Assembly: GCA_900766745.1 (NCBI GenBank)
Contig: CAAFWR010000019.1
Coordinates: forward strand, 1-32,382
DNA: 32,382 nucleotides
Origin: Methanobacteriaceae archaeon
Lineage (GTDB): Archaea > Methanobacteriota > Methanobacteria > Methanobacteriales > Methanobacteriaceae
Direction of reading: 5' to 3'
How positions within the stretch are numbered: the first letter of the stretch is position 1; each line of letters begins with the position of its first letter. The translations under genes and the position numbers were made by a program. The notes below the pieces were generated by a model. It saw only the letters and a list, made by a program, of their open reading frames with translations. It was not told where the DNA came from and did not search any database. Below are positions 16,870 through 25,564 of the stretch, piece after piece.

Positions 16870-17634
16870 ATGTTAACCGAAATCACTGAAAAAACAAAAG
16901 AAAGACTTGAAGGGAAATCCTTAGAGAAAATCAAAGAACAGGTAGAAGAACTGGAAATAACTAGAGATTTTCCTTTTGAAGCAGCTTTAAAAGATAAACC
17001 GATAGCTATTATAAGTGAAGTCAAACGAGCATCACCATCAAAGGGATTGATAGCCGAAGATTTTGACTATCTGAATATTGCAAAGGAATATGAAGAAGCA
17101 GGCGTGTCAGCTATTTCTGTTTTAACCGAACCTTACTTCTTTCAAGGGTCAGACAATATCTTAAAGGAAATATCTGAAAATGTTAAAACTCCTATTTTAA
17201 GAAAAGACTTCACAATAAGTCCGTACATGATTTATGAGGCAAAATTAATAGGCGCATCAGCTATTCTCTTAATCGTAAGCATATTGGATGATAACCAGCT
17301 TAAAGAATACCTTGAACTTGCAGACGAACTTGGTTTATCAAGCATAGTTGAAACTCATGACGAAAAAGAGATTGAAAGAGCTTTAAATGCAGGTGCAAGA
17401 ATAATTGGTGTAAATAACCGTAATCTGAAAGATTTCACTGTTGATATCCGTAACTCTGTTAACTTAAGAAAAAACGTTCCTGAAGACATTATATTTATAT
17501 CTGAAAGTGGAATTAAAACTCCAGAAGATGTTAGGATTTTAAAGGAAAACAATGTAGATGGAGTTTTAATAGGTGAGACCTTAATGCGGGCTGATGACAA
17601 AAAAACTTTAATCGAGGCACTTAAAAATGGTTAA
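16870..17634 (+). CDS. trpC: Indole-3-glycerol phosphate synthase
   Basis: This TIM-barrel enzyme closes the indole ring of carboxyphenylaminodeoxyribulose phosphate. Diagnostic motifs are SEVKRASPSKG near the start of the barrel, LRKDFTISPYMIYEAKLIGA in the middle, GVNNRNLKDFTVD, and ISESGIKTPEDV before the phosphate-binding GVLIGETLM. The 254-residue length is normal for the free enzyme. It begins one base after the trpGD stop and its end overlaps trpF by 8 bases, so translation is probably coupled along the operon. Confidence 0.96.
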   Translation: MLTEITEKTKERLEGKSLEKIKEQVEELEITRDFPFEAALKDKPIAIISEVKRASPSKGLIAEDFDYLNIAKEYEEAGVSAISVLTEPYFFQGSDNILKEISENVKTPILRKDFTISPYMIYEAKLIGASAILLIVSILDDNQLKEYLELADELGLSSIVETHDEKEIERALNAGARIIGVNNRNLKDFTVDIRNSVNLRKNVPEDIIFISESGIKTPEDVRILKENNVDGVLIGETLMRADDKKTLIEALKNG

Positions 17635-18232
17635 GGTAAAAATCTGCGGAATTAGGCGAGCTGAAGATATTGAAATAATCAACAAATATCCTCCAGATTA
17701 TATCGGTTTTGTATTTGCCGAAAGTAAACGTCAAATTGATTTTGACACTGCAAAAACCCTTAAAAAACTACTTAAAGTGAATATTCCAGTTGTGGGGGTA
17801 TTTGTCAATGGCAATATTGAGAATATTTTAGAATTATATCGCAATGACATAATTGACATAGCCCAGCTTCATGGGGACGAAAATGAAGATTACATTAACC
17901 AGCTAAAAGAAGAAGCGCGGGGATTAAAATTAATTAAAGCTATTGAAATAACCAAAAAAGAGGATTTAAATGATTATGAAAATATGGACGTTGAATATAT
18001 TCTTTTAGATAGCGGAAAAGGTAGTGGAAAAACTTTTAATTGGGATTTAATAAATAAAAATATAAGTAAGGACTTTTTTTTAGCTGGAGGATTAAATAGT
18101 GCTAACTTTAATCAGGCAATAGAGAGATTTCAACCATATGGAATCGATTTAAGCAGTGGTGTTGAAACTAATGGTTATAAAGATGAAGAAAAAATCAAAA
18201 AAATAATGGAGTTAAAAAATGAAGAGATGTGA
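17627..18232 (+). CDS. trpF: Phosphoribosylanthranilate isomerase
   Basis: This TIM-barrel enzyme performs the Amadori rearrangement between the TrpD and TrpC steps. The signature [12 protein letters not shown] contains the catalytic Cys. [20 protein letters not shown] with the catalytic Asp, and [13 protein letters not shown] plus GIDLSSGVE, which form the phosphate site, are all present. It is 201 residues, normal length. It overlaps trpC by 8 bases and trpB by 14. Confidence 0.95.
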   Translation: MVKVKICGIRRAEDIEIINKYPPDYIGFVFAESKRQIDFDTAKTLKKLLKVNIPVVGVFVNGNIENILELYRNDIIDIAQLHGDENEDYINQLKEEARGLKLIKAIEITKKEDLNDYENMDVEYILLDSGKGSGKTFNWDLINKNISKDFFLAGGLNSANFNQAIERFQPYGIDLSSGVETNGYKDEEKIKKIMELKNEEM

Positions 18233-19409
18233 TGGAAGATTTGGAGAGTATGGTGGTCAATATATCTCTGAAACATTAATGAATGGATTATTGGACTTGG
18301 AAGAAGAATATTACAAAGCTATGGAAGATCCAGATTTTGTAGATGAACTAAATACTATCTTAAAAGAATATGCTGGAAGACCATCACTACTGTACTATGC
18401 AGAAAGAATGACAGAGGACCTTGGAGGAGCAAAAATATACATTAAACGTGAAGATTTAAACCATACTGGAGCTCATAAGATAAATAATGTACTTGGTCAG
18501 GTTCTTCTTGCAAAAAGAATGGAGAAAACTCGTGTAATTGCAGAAACAGGTGCAGGTCAACATGGAGTAGCTACAGCAACAGCAGCAGCACTTTTAGATA
18601 TGGAATGTGAAGTATTTATGGGAGAACTTGATACAGAACGTCAGGCATTAAATGTTTACAGGATGGAGCTATTGGGAGCTAAAGTCCATCCGGTAAAAAC
18701 AGGAACAAAAACCCTTAAAGATGCAGTAAATGATGCATTTAGGGAATGGATTTCAAGAATTGATGATACAAATTATGTAATAGGTTCAACAATGGGGCCC
18801 CATCCTTTTCCAATGATAGTTCGTGACTTCCAGGCAGTAATAGGCGAAGAGATAAAAGAACAAATCATGGAAAAAGAAGGAAAACTTCCAACAGCCATAT
18901 TGGCATGTGTTGGAGGGGGAAGTAATGCAATGGGCGCATTTTATGACTTTATTGATGACGAGGATGTAAGATTGATAGGTTGTGAAGCTGGAGGGGAAGG
19001 AATAGATACTCCATACAATGCAGCAGCATTAAGCAATGGACAAATAGGCATATTTCACGGAATGAAATCAATATTCAACCAAACCGATTCAGGCCAAATC
19101 TCAGAAGTATATTCAGTTTCAGCAGGTCTTGACTATCCAGGCGTAGGACCAGAACATGCATATCTAAGAGACATAAAAAGAGCAGAATACGTTCCCATAA
19201 CTGATGAAGAGGCAGTGCAGGCATTTGAATACTTATCAAAAACAGAAGGAATAATACCTGCTATTGAAAGTGCACATGCAGTAGCACAGGCAATAAAAAT
19301 GGCTCCAGGAATGGATAAGGATGATATTATAGTAATAAATCTCTCAGGAAGAGGAGATAAAGATGTGGCATCTATAGCTAGATATAGGGGAGTTGAATTA
19401 TATGAGTAA
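18219..19409 (+). CDS. trpB: Tryptophan synthase beta chain (TrpB1 type)
   Basis: This PLP enzyme condenses indole with serine. The PLP lysine lies in [28 protein letters not shown] [15 protein letters not shown], the phosphate-binding [14 protein letters not shown] and the C-terminal LSGRGDKDV are intact. The N-terminal [16 protein letters not shown] is typical of TrpB1, the form that pairs with TrpA, which follows directly. The only in-frame ATG near the start is at 18219, inside the last codons of trpF. It has 396 residues, and its stop overlaps the trpA start. Confidence 0.96.
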   Translation: MKRCDGRFGEYGGQYISETLMNGLLDLEEEYYKAMEDPDFVDELNTILKEYAGRPSLLYYAERMTEDLGGAKIYIKREDLNHTGAHKINNVLGQVLLAKRMEKTRVIAETGAGQHGVATATAAALLDMECEVFMGELDTERQALNVYRMELLGAKVHPVKTGTKTLKDAVNDAFREWISRIDDTNYVIGSTMGPHPFPMIVRDFQAVIGEEIKEQIMEKEGKLPTAILACVGGGSNAMGAFYDFIDDEDVRLIGCEAGGEGIDTPYNAAALSNGQIGIFHGMKSIFNQTDSGQISEVYSVSAGLDYPGVGPEHAYLRDIKRAEYVPITDEEAVQAFEYLSKTEGIIPAIESAHAVAQAIKMAPGMDKDDIIVINLSGRGDKDVASIARYRGVELYE

Positions 19410-20175
19410 GATAAAAAATGCATTTAAAGATAAAACTGCATTTATAGGATTTTTAACAGCAGGAGACCCAAATTTAGATAAAACTGTTGAGTTCATACTG
19501 GCTATGGAAGAAGCAGGATGCGATTTAATAGAAATAGGAATTCCATTTTCAGATCCTATGGCTGAAGGTGTTGTAATTCAGGAAGCTAACGTAAGGGCTT
19601 TAAAGAACAATGTAACAACAGATGATGTTTTCGGAGTAATAGAGAAAGTACGTGAAAAATCAGATATTCCAATAGTATTTTTAACTTACATTAATCCGGT
19701 GTTCTTCTATGGGTATGAAGAATTCTTCAAAAGATGTAATGAACTGGAAGTTGACGGAATAATATCACCAGATATTCCATTTGAAGAAAAAGGAGAAATC
19801 GACCCAATAGCTAAAAAATATGGTGTTGATGTAATTTCTCTAATAGCTCCAACATCAAAACAAAGGATTCAAATGATTGCTGATGATGCAACAGGTTTTA
19901 TTTATGTAGTATCATCTCTTGGAGTTACAGGAATGAGATCTGAAATTAAAACAGATTTGGAATCAATTATACAGGATATAAGAGAGGTAACCGACATTCC
20001 AGTTGCTGTAGGATTTGGTATTAATACTCCCGAACAGGCAGAAAATATCTCAAAATATTCTGACGGTATTATTGTAGGCAGCGCAATTGTAAAAATTATT
20101 GAGAAGTATGGTGTAGATGCAACTCAACATTTAAAGGAATATGTTGAAGTCATGAAAAAAGCATCTAATAAATAA
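19402..20175 (+). CDS. trpA: Tryptophan synthase alpha chain
   Basis: This enzyme splits indole-3-glycerol phosphate and passes indole to TrpB. Seen are [12 protein letters not shown], the catalytic Glu in [15 protein letters not shown] (with the conserved Asp), [19 protein letters not shown] and [11 protein letters not shown]. The ATG at 19402 overlaps the end of trpB by 8 bases and gives the canonical N-terminus [12 protein letters not shown] three codons upstream (19393) is less likely because the AGGGGAG site at 19386-19392 would abut it. It has 257 residues and is the last gene of the operon. Confidence 0.95.
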   Translation: MSKIKNAFKDKTAFIGFLTAGDPNLDKTVEFILAMEEAGCDLIEIGIPFSDPMAEGVVIQEANVRALKNNVTTDDVFGVIEKVREKSDIPIVFLTYINPVFFYGYEEFFKRCNELEVDGIISPDIPFEEKGEIDPIAKKYGVDVISLIAPTSKQRIQMIADDATGFIYVVSSLGVTGMRSEIKTDLESIIQDIREVTDIPVAVGFGINTPEQAENISKYSDGIIVGSAIVKIIEKYGVDATQHLKEYVEVMKKASNK

Positions 20176-20199
20176 AATTTATAAACGATAAAATTAAAA

Positions 20200-20228
20200 A
20201 TATAAATTATTTATTAATCAATTGATTA
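20200..20228 (+). promoter_or_regulatory. pcn promoter with 14-bp perfect palindrome
   Basis: An ATATAAATT TATA element (about 20200-20208) is followed by TAATCAATTGATTA (20215-20228), a perfect 14-bp palindrome placed between the TATA box and the expected transcript start. AGAGGAT (20228-20234) is the ribosome binding site. The palindrome is a candidate operator; no regulator is known to me. Confidence 0.5.
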
Positions 20229-20238
20229 GAGGATTGTT

Positions 20239-20973
20239 ATGTTCAAAGCAGAATTAAGTGATTCTAGTATTTTAAAAACCAGTTTTGATGCTATTTCATC
20301 AATTGTTGATGAGGTACAAATTCAAACTGATAGTGAGGGCATGAGATTAGATGCTCTAGATCGTAGTCATATAACATTTGTACATTTAGAGCTTAATGTA
20401 GATTTGTTCGATGAATATGTTTGTGACGAACCTGAAAAAATTAACATTGATACTGATGAATTTATGAGGGTTCTTAAACGTTCTAAAGCAAATGATAGAG
20501 TTTTAATGGCTGTAGATGAAGGTAATTTTATTATTACTTTTGAAGGTGAAGCTACTAGAACCTTTAAAATTCGATTAATTGACATAGAATATGATAATCC
20601 AGCACCACCACAACTTCAACATCCAACTAAATTTGAAGTACCATTCACTTTACTTAAGGATTCAATAAATGATATTGAAATCTTTTCAGATAAGATATGT
20701 TTTGAAGTGGATTCAACAAAATTCACAGCTTCAGCTGATGGTGAATTTGGTGATGCAAGTGTAGAATACCTTCATGGAGAAGAAATATCTGAAGATGTTA
20801 AATCATCTTTCTCTTTAGATAAAATCAGAGAAATGCTTAAAGCAGATAAATTCTCCGATGTAGCGGAAATTAGTCTTGGAACAGATATGCCTTTAAGTTT
20901 AACACTTAAAATGGTTACTGGTGATGGTAGACTTAGCTTTTTACTAGCTCCAAGATTAGAATCAGAAGATTAG
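20239..20973 (+). CDS. pcn: DNA polymerase sliding clamp PCNA
   Basis: This homotrimeric ring clamp tethers replicative polymerase, ligase, FEN1 and other factors to DNA. The N-terminal [26 protein letters not shown], the central [16 protein letters not shown] [16 protein letters not shown], the interdomain loop [13 protein letters not shown], and the C-terminal [14 protein letters not shown] are all typical of archaeal PCNA. It has 244 residues, the standard length. The Gins51-like gene follows 51 bases downstream but a terminator-like hairpin lies between them. Endonuclease Q, a known PCNA partner in Thermococcales, is also encoded in this window at 28523. Confidence 0.96.
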   Translation: MFKAELSDSSILKTSFDAISSIVDEVQIQTDSEGMRLDALDRSHITFVHLELNVDLFDEYVCDEPEKINIDTDEFMRVLKRSKANDRVLMAVDEGNFIITFEGEATRTFKIRLIDIEYDNPAPPQLQHPTKFEVPFTLLKDSINDIEIFSDKICFEVDSTKFTASADGEFGDASVEYLHGEEISEDVKSSFSLDKIREMLKADKFSDVAEISLGTDMPLSLTLKMVTGDGRLSFLLAPRLESED

Positions 20974-20999
20974 ACTTATACAATCTTCTAACTTTTTTT
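20964..20999 (+). terminator. Hairpin terminator after pcn
   Basis: AGAAGATT (20964-20971) and AATCTTCT (20982-20989) pair perfectly around a 10-base loop, followed by a run of seven T (20993-20999). The left arm covers the last pcn codons and the first base of its stop. The layout is that of a bacterial-type intrinsic terminator. Confidence 0.65.
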
Positions 21000-21024
21000 A
21001 TTATTTTTTAAGAGATGATATTAG

Positions 21025-21846
21025 GTGGACCAATTTTTTCAAACACTACGTACAATACAAAAAAAAGAGCGTAAAAGTTCTACTTTAGCTCGTGTTGAAG
21101 AAACTTTTTATCAAGATATCCATAAATATTTGACCGAGCTTAGAAAATCTGCTGGAAATGATTTTTTTTCTAATGAAATTAATTTAATTAAAGATACTCA
21201 AAGAGTAGCTACTGAAATCTGTGAAAGAAGAGAACACAAGATTACAGATGCGGCAGTCTTTAATATTCAAAGATCATACCACTTATTTTCTGGAGAACCT
21301 AAGTTTGACTTAATTGACACAACACCCTTAAATTTAACTCCGGAAGAGGAGAAGTTCTATTTTTCTTTAATCGACAGTTTAAAGAATCACAGAAATGATA
21401 TTTCAATGGCTGATTTTGCAGATGAAGAAAAGCCTTCAAAAATCCGTGTTGACACTTCTTCTAAAAAGGAAGTTCCTTTAGATGCTGGGAATGATAAACC
21501 TGATAGCGAGAAGGATGAGAATTTAAAACGTTTAGATGAGATATCTAAAGCTACTGTAATTACAGGTGAAAAAAGGGAACCTATTGAAAAGCAAATCAGA
21601 AAACAGGAAGATGAAGAATTCAAGGCAATTCATGGCGGAGAAGATGAATTTGTTGATTTGGACTCTTTAAAATTAGCTAAAGAATCTGAATTAGTAAATC
21701 TGCTGATTTTTGATGAAACTGGTCCTATTGTAGGTGTTGATGAAAAATGTTACGGTCCTTTTTATCCTCAGGATGTTGTAGTGCTGCCGAAGATTAATGC
21801 TATGATTTTTGTTAAAAATCGTAAAGGCCGTATTTTAAAAATTTAA
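21025..21846 (+). CDS. GINS complex subunit, Gins51 (Sld5/Psf1-like)
   Basis: A subunit of the archaeal GINS complex, which links MCM helicase to primase and polymerase at the fork. The helical A-domain covers about 1-120 (RREHKITDAAVFNIQRS is the recognisable part). A charged, low-complexity linker follows at about 135-215. The small beta-rich B-domain is at the C-terminus (about 225-273: FDETGPIVGVDEKCYGPF, then QDVVVLPKINAMIFV). The A-then-B order marks Gins51 rather than Gins23. The start is a GTG at 21025 with GAGATGAT (21012-21019) upstream; no ATG fits this frame. Adjacency to pcn supports the call. The identification is by pattern, since this family is poorly conserved. Confidence 0.82.
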   Translation: MDQFFQTLRTIQKKERKSSTLARVEETFYQDIHKYLTELRKSAGNDFFSNEINLIKDTQRVATEICERREHKITDAAVFNIQRSYHLFSGEPKFDLIDTTPLNLTPEEEKFYFSLIDSLKNHRNDISMADFADEEKPSKIRVDTSSKKEVPLDAGNDKPDSEKDENLKRLDEISKATVITGEKREPIEKQIRKQEDEEFKAIHGGEDEFVDLDSLKLAKESELVNLLIFDETGPIVGVDEKCYGPFYPQDVVVLPKINAMIFVKNRKGRILKI

Positions 21847-22030
21847 AGCTATTTTTTGGCTCCTTTATAAATACCAATATTTAAATATTAATAATTGACA
21901 TATATATTAGATGTCTATTTATAATATTAAAAAAATTATTTTTTAATTTTGGATTTTTGCTTTTAGTAAACTTGACCAGTTACTTAAAAGTTTTATCTCT
22001 AATTTGTAAGAATTTTAAGTGTTAGATAAA

Positions 22031-22040
22031 TTTATAAATA
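22031..22040 (+). promoter_or_regulatory. TATA box of the rpl44e operon
   Basis: TTTATAAATA is centred about 32 bases before the rpl44e ATG, predicting a start near 22060 and a very short leader around the GGTGA at 22057-22061. The preceding 180 bases (21847-22030) hold no gene. Confidence 0.5.
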
Positions 22041-22067
22041 GATTATACTTATTTATGGTGAATTAAG

Positions 22068-22346
22068 ATGAAAATACCGAAAGAAAAAAGAACTTACTGT
22101 CCGCATTGTAAAAAACATACAATGCATGAAGTACACACTGCTAAAAAAAGAAAAGCTAGTGAGTTAAAATGGGGACAAAGACAATTCAGACGTGTAACTT
22201 CTGGATACAGAGGTTATCCAAGGCCTTTACCTGCTGGAAACAAACCTGTTAAAAAATTAGATTTAAGATTAAAATGCAAAGAATGCGGTAAATCTCAAAT
22301 TAAAAAAGCTTTCAGAACTGGTAAACCTGACTTTGTAGCTAAATAG
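22068..22346 (+). CDS. rpl44e: Large ribosomal subunit protein L44e
   Basis: A 92-residue zinc-binding ribosomal protein near the E site of the large subunit. Two Cys pairs are visible ([10 protein letters not shown] and [10 protein letters not shown]), with the basic centre [20 protein letters not shown] and the conserved GYPRPLP loop. The archaeal length is normal. It is the first gene of the conserved set rpl44e-rps27e-aif2a-nop10. Confidence 0.96.
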   Translation: MKIPKEKRTYCPHCKKHTMHEVHTAKKRKASELKWGQRQFRRVTSGYRGYPRPLPAGNKPVKKLDLRLKCKECGKSQIKKAFRTGKPDFVAK

Positions 22347-22355
22347 GTGATTTAT

Positions 22356-22535
22356 ATGGTAAGTAAAGGTAGAGGAAACTTTTTAAAAGTGAAATGTTTA
22401 GATTGTGACAATGAACAAGTAATCTTTGATCGTGCTGCTTCTGATGTAAAATGTATTATTTGTGGTAAAACCATTGTTAAATCCCGTGGCGGAAAAGCTA
22501 AAATTATGGCACATATCGATAAAGTATTAAACTAA
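22356..22535 (+). CDS. rps27e: Small ribosomal subunit protein S27e
   Basis: A 59-residue zinc-ribbon ribosomal protein. Two Cys pairs (VKCLDCDNEQ and VKCIICGKTIV) bind one zinc, and the FLKVKC and TIVKSRGGKA stretches are typical of S27e. The ATG at 22356 is chosen: GGTGAT (22347-22351 is its GTGAT part) forms the ribosome binding site right after the rpl44e stop, so the in-frame GTG at 22347 is not the start. It ends in a hairpin whose left arm covers the stop codon. Confidence 0.95.
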   Translation: MVSKGRGNFLKVKCLDCDNEQVIFDRAASDVKCIICGKTIVKSRGGKAKIMAHIDKVLN

Positions 22536-22573
22536 ATTATTTTAGTTTATTTTATCCTTTTTTTTATTTTTTT
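22529..22573 (+). terminator. Hairpin plus T-runs between rps27e and aif2a
   Basis: AAACTAAA (22529-22536) and TTTAGTTT (22541-22548) form a perfect 8-bp stem with a 4-base loop. Two long T-runs follow (about 22557-22573). It lies 47 bases inside a gene set usually treated as one operon, so it may tune the ratio of ribosomal proteins to aIF2-alpha. Confidence 0.6.
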
Positions 22574-22582
22574 GGTGATTAG

Positions 22583-23377
22583 ATGGTAAGAAAAAATCAA
22601 GAATGGCCTGATGAGGGAGAACTCATTGTAGGTACTGTTTATAAGGTTCTTAATTATGGTGCTTTTGTAAAGCTAGAAGAGTACTATGGTAAAGAAGCTT
22701 TTATTCATATTTCTGAAGTATCTGCTGGTTGGGTTAAAAACATCAGAGATCATGTAAGGGAAAACCAAAAAATAGTATGTCGTGTTTTAAGAGTTAACCC
22801 AAAAAAAGGACATGTTGATGCTTCCTTAAAAAGAATTAGGGAAGACCAAAGAACTAAAAAGATTCAACAATGGAAAATTGAGCAAAAAGCTGAAAAATTC
22901 TTAGAATTGGTTGCTAAATCTTTAGATAAGAATTTGGATACTGCTTATGATGAAGTTGGTTATCAGTTAATGGATATCTTTGGCGATATCTATGGTGGTT
23001 TTGAAACAGCTGCAGATGATGGTGCTCAAGCTCTTATAGAAGAAGGAATTGATGAGGATTGGGCTGAAGCTATTACTGAAGTAGCTAAAAAGAATATTAC
23101 TCCTCCTGAAGTTCATATTAGTGGATATGTTGATATTAAAACATTCGTACCAGATGGTGTTGATGTTATCATTGATGCTCTTAAAATAGCTGAAGATAAT
23201 GGCGATGCAGAAGAGGAAATTACCGTACAATGTGTTGGTGCTCCAAGGTATAGAATTACAGTTAAATCTTCTGATTATATTTTAGCTGAAAAATCTCTAA
23301 AGGCTGCTGCTGAAAGATGTATTGCTAGAGTTGAAGAATCTGGTGGTAATGGTTCATTTTTAAGGGAATTAGATTAA
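22583..23377 (+). CDS. eif2a: Translation initiation factor aIF2, alpha subunit
   Basis: A subunit of the archaeal initiation factor that brings initiator Met-tRNA to the small subunit. The N-terminal S1 RNA-binding domain (about residues 9-85: [20 protein letters not shown], then [11 protein letters not shown]) is followed by a helical middle domain and a C-terminal alpha-beta domain that contacts aIF2-gamma. It has 264 residues, the standard length. The ATG at 22583 follows GGTGATTAG. In eukaryotes a serine of the S1 loop is the kinase target; here the loop reads [12 protein letters not shown]. Confidence 0.95.
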   Translation: MVRKNQEWPDEGELIVGTVYKVLNYGAFVKLEEYYGKEAFIHISEVSAGWVKNIRDHVRENQKIVCRVLRVNPKKGHVDASLKRIREDQRTKKIQQWKIEQKAEKFLELVAKSLDKNLDTAYDEVGYQLMDIFGDIYGGFETAADDGAQALIEEGIDEDWAEAITEVAKKNITPPEVHISGYVDIKTFVPDGVDVIIDALKIAEDNGDAEEEITVQCVGAPRYRITVKSSDYILAEKSLKAAAERCIARVEESGGNGSFLRELD

Positions 23378-23407
23378 TTTCAATTTTTAATTATGGGGAT
23401 TTTTTTA

Positions 23408-23575
23408 ATGAAAATGAAAATGCATAAATGTAATGAGTGTGGAATATATACTCTTGAAGATAAATGCCCAAAATGTGATGGTCCATTACATGTGATTTAT
23501 CCTCCTAAATTTTCTGTTGAGGATAAATATGGTAAGTATCGTCGTAAATTAAAAAAAGAAACCATGATTAAATAA
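23408..23575 (+). CDS. nop10: H/ACA ribonucleoprotein subunit Nop10
   Basis: A 55-residue zinc-ribbon protein of the H/ACA guide-RNA machine for pseudouridylation, acting with Cbf5 and Gar1. It shows HKCNECGIYTL, then DKCPKCDGPLHVIYPPKFS and a basic helix RRKLKKE, the full Nop10 pattern. Three in-frame ATGs lie close together; 23408 is taken because GGGGAT (23395-23400) lies eight bases before it. The ATG at 23393 overlaps that site. The next gene follows after about 21 bases. Confidence 0.92.
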   Translation: MKMKMHKCNECGIYTLEDKCPKCDGPLHVIYPPKFSVEDKYGKYRRKLKKETMIK

Positions 23576-23596
23576 TTGGTTTTAGGAGATGTAAAA

Positions 23597-24364
23597 ATGG
23601 AATATACTGAAATTAATGTTTTAGAAGATGTGGAACTGGATAACCCTATCTTCATAGAAGCTCTTCCAGGTTTAGGTCATGTTGGTAAACTTGCAGCCGA
23701 CCATATGATTGACGAGCTTGATGCTGTAAAATTTGCAGAAATCTATTCTCCATCTTTCCCGCCTCAAGTTTTTGTTGGTGATGATGGAATTATTGAGGAT
23801 ATGGTTAACGAATTATATTATATTAAAGGTCTTGGTGAAGATAATCTAGACTTGATTCTTCTTGTTGGTAATACTCAAGGTTTATCTCCAGAGGCCCAAT
23901 ATTGTATGTGTAAAGATATTTTAGAATTTGTTTCCAAATACAATATATCTTCTATTTATACTCTTGGTGGTTTAGCTACTCCACAACCTTCAGAAACTCC
24001 TAAAATTTATGGTGCAGCTACTTGTAAAGAAAATATTGAAAAATTAGAAGAATTGGACATTATCATCAGATCTAATGATGGTGGTATTGTTGGTGCTTCT
24101 GGTTTGTTTTTGGGTATTGGAAAAAGATTAGGTTTTGAAGGGTCTTGTTTAATGGGAGAAACTACTGGTTACTTTATTGACGCAGAAGCTGCTGATGCAA
24201 TGCTCTCCAAACTTACTGAAATTCTTAAATTCGAAATTAACACTGACAAACTCGATGAAAAAGCTAAAGAGATTCGTGAAATGTTGCAAAAAGCACAAAA
24301 AATGGAAAGCGAATTGATGAATAGATCCGCTTCCGATAGTGATGATTTAAGATATATTGGTTAA
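23597..24364 (+). CDS. PAC2-family protein (proteasome assembly chaperone 2-like)
   Basis: A 255-residue member of the PAC2/COG2047 ATP-grasp-like family, conserved in archaea beside nop10. The N-terminal [23 protein letters not shown], central [20 protein letters not shown] and [10 protein letters not shown], and [13 protein letters not shown] are the family landmarks. A C-terminal helix of about 40 residues ([17 protein letters not shown]) looks like a coiled coil. The eukaryotic relative helps assemble the proteasome; the archaeal role is unproven. The ATG at 23597 follows GGAGATG; the TTG at 23576 is too far upstream. Confidence 0.88.
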   Translation: MEYTEINVLEDVELDNPIFIEALPGLGHVGKLAADHMIDELDAVKFAEIYSPSFPPQVFVGDDGIIEDMVNELYYIKGLGEDNLDLILLVGNTQGLSPEAQYCMCKDILEFVSKYNISSIYTLGGLATPQPSETPKIYGAATCKENIEKLEELDIIIRSNDGGIVGASGLFLGIGKRLGFEGSCLMGETTGYFIDAEAADAMLSKLTEILKFEINTDKLDEKAKEIREMLQKAQKMESELMNRSASDSDDLRYIG

Positions 24365-24372
24365 ATCTTCAC

Positions 24373-24388
24373 TCTTTTTTTACTTTTT
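24373..24388 (+). terminator. Oligo-T terminator after PAC2 gene
   Basis: Two T-runs (seven and five T) directly after the stop, with no strong hairpin; the archaeal T-run type of terminator, placed before the cysK promoter. Confidence 0.5.
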
Positions 24389-24412
24389 ATATAGAAAATT
24401 TTATAAGTATAG

Positions 24413-24435
24413 ATTATAAATATAACAATTGTTAT
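24413..24435 (+). promoter_or_regulatory. cysK promoter and operator palindrome
   Basis: TATA-like elements at 24400-24408 (TTTATAAG) and 24414-24422 (TTATAAATA) are followed by the perfect 14-bp palindrome ATAACAATTGTTAT at 24422-24435. The identical palindrome lies in the metY promoter. Its position at the expected transcript start suits a repressor. Confidence 0.65.
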
Positions 24436-24461
24436 TAAAAAATTATGATGATGGTGAAATA

Positions 24462-25412
24462 ATGAGTAAAAATCCAGAATTAAAAAGAGGAGTATTAAAC
24501 AGCATAACTGATGCTATTGGAAACACTCCTATTGTCAAGTTAAATAATATTACAAAAGGATTAGATGCAGAGGTAGATGTTAAGTTAGAATCATTTAATC
24601 CTACTGGAAGTGTTAAAGATCGTGTCGGTGTTTCTTTAATTGAGGATGCAGAAGATAAAGGATTATTAAATGAAGATAGTGTGATTATAGAGCCGACTAG
24701 CGGAAATACTGGAATTGCATTAGGATTTGCAGCTGCAGCTAAAGGATATAAATTAATTCTTACAATGCCTGATACCATGTCAATTGAGAGAAGAAAGTTA
24801 TTATCTATATTTGGAGCAGAATTGGTATTGACTCCAGGTTCTGAAGGAATGAGCGGAGCAATAAGCAAAGCAGAAGAATTAGCTGAAGAAATTGATAATT
24901 CAATTATCTTACATCAATTTGACAACCCTGCAAACCCTGAAATCCATAAAAGAACAACTGCTGAAGAAATCTTAAGAGACACTGACGGCGATGTTGACAT
25001 TGTTGTTTCAGCTGTTGGTACTGGCGGAACATTGGAAGGAATAGCTGAAGTATTAAAGGAATATGATCCAGAAATCAAGATTGTTGCAGTTGAACCTTAT
25101 AGTTCACAGACTTTATCTAAAGGAGAAAAAGGACCTCATAAAATTCAGGGAATCGGTGCAGGTTTTGTTCCTAAAGTCTTAAATGTAGACGTGATTGATG
25201 AAATAATTCCTGTTAAAGATGAAGATGCAGGTAAGATGTTTTTAGATCTTCCTAAAAAAGAAGGCATATTTGCAGGAATATCATCTGGTGCAGCAACTTG
25301 GGCAGCTATTGAATTAGCAAAACGTCCGGAAAATAAAGGTAAACGTATCATAGCTATTTTACCAGATAGTGGAGACAGATATCTCTCTGTTGACTGGATT
25401 TTCAATGAATAA
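24462..25412 (+). CDS. cysK: Cysteine synthase (O-acetylserine sulfhydrylase)
   Basis: This PLP enzyme makes cysteine from O-acetylserine and sulfide. The PLP lysine is K52 in PTGSVKDRVG. TSGNTGIALG, the phosphate-cradle GTGGTLEGI, and the C-terminal PDSGDRYLS are typical of CysK; ISSGAATWAA is also present. It has 316 residues, normal length. The ATG at 24462 follows GGTGA; an upstream TTG (24429) lies within the operator and is rejected. It is transcribed alone, and its promoter has the same palindrome as metY. No cysE is adjacent. Confidence 0.94.
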   Translation: MSKNPELKRGVLNSITDAIGNTPIVKLNNITKGLDAEVDVKLESFNPTGSVKDRVGVSLIEDAEDKGLLNEDSVIIEPTSGNTGIALGFAAAAKGYKLILTMPDTMSIERRKLLSIFGAELVLTPGSEGMSGAISKAEELAEEIDNSIILHQFDNPANPEIHKRTTAEEILRDTDGDVDIVVSAVGTGGTLEGIAEVLKEYDPEIKIVAVEPYSSQTLSKGEKGPHKIQGIGAGFVPKVLNVDVIDEIIPVKDEDAGKMFLDLPKKEGIFAGISSGAATWAAIELAKRPENKGKRIIAILPDSGDRYLSVDWIFNE

Positions 25413-25434
25413 AAGTTAAAAAAGTTTATATTGC

Positions 25435-25459
25435 TTATTTTTTCTTTTTTCTTTTTTTT
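25435..25459 (+). terminator. Long T-rich terminator after cysK
   Basis: About 25 bases almost entirely T, broken by three C, and one A, ending before the metY promoter. No hairpin is visible. Confidence 0.55.
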
Positions 25460-25510
25460 GCAAATAGTCTTATTTTGTTTAGAATTTTATCAAATTTCAA
25501 CTTTAATAAT

Positions 25511-25539
25511 ATTTATATATTATAAATAACAATTGTTAT
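25511..25539 (+). promoter_or_regulatory. metY promoter and operator palindrome
   Basis: TTTATATATTATAAAT (about 25512-25527) supplies the TATA box. ATAACAATTGTTAT (25526-25539) is a perfect 14-bp palindrome identical to the one in the cysK promoter. GAGGTGAT, the ribosome binding site, follows at 25552-25559. Confidence 0.65.
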
Positions 25540-25564
25540 ATATTGAATAATGAGGTGATTAGAT

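Noticed and set aside
20384..20389. TGTACA-like sequence within pcn
   Set aside because: It is inside coding sequence, single and far from any TATA box, so not taken as a TRP box.
21884..21928. Imperfect AT-rich palindrome (AATATTA...GACAT...ATGTC...TAATATT) after gins51
   Set aside because: Pairing is weak and almost all A-T; it could be a chance structure or part of a terminator, with no further support for an RNA gene.
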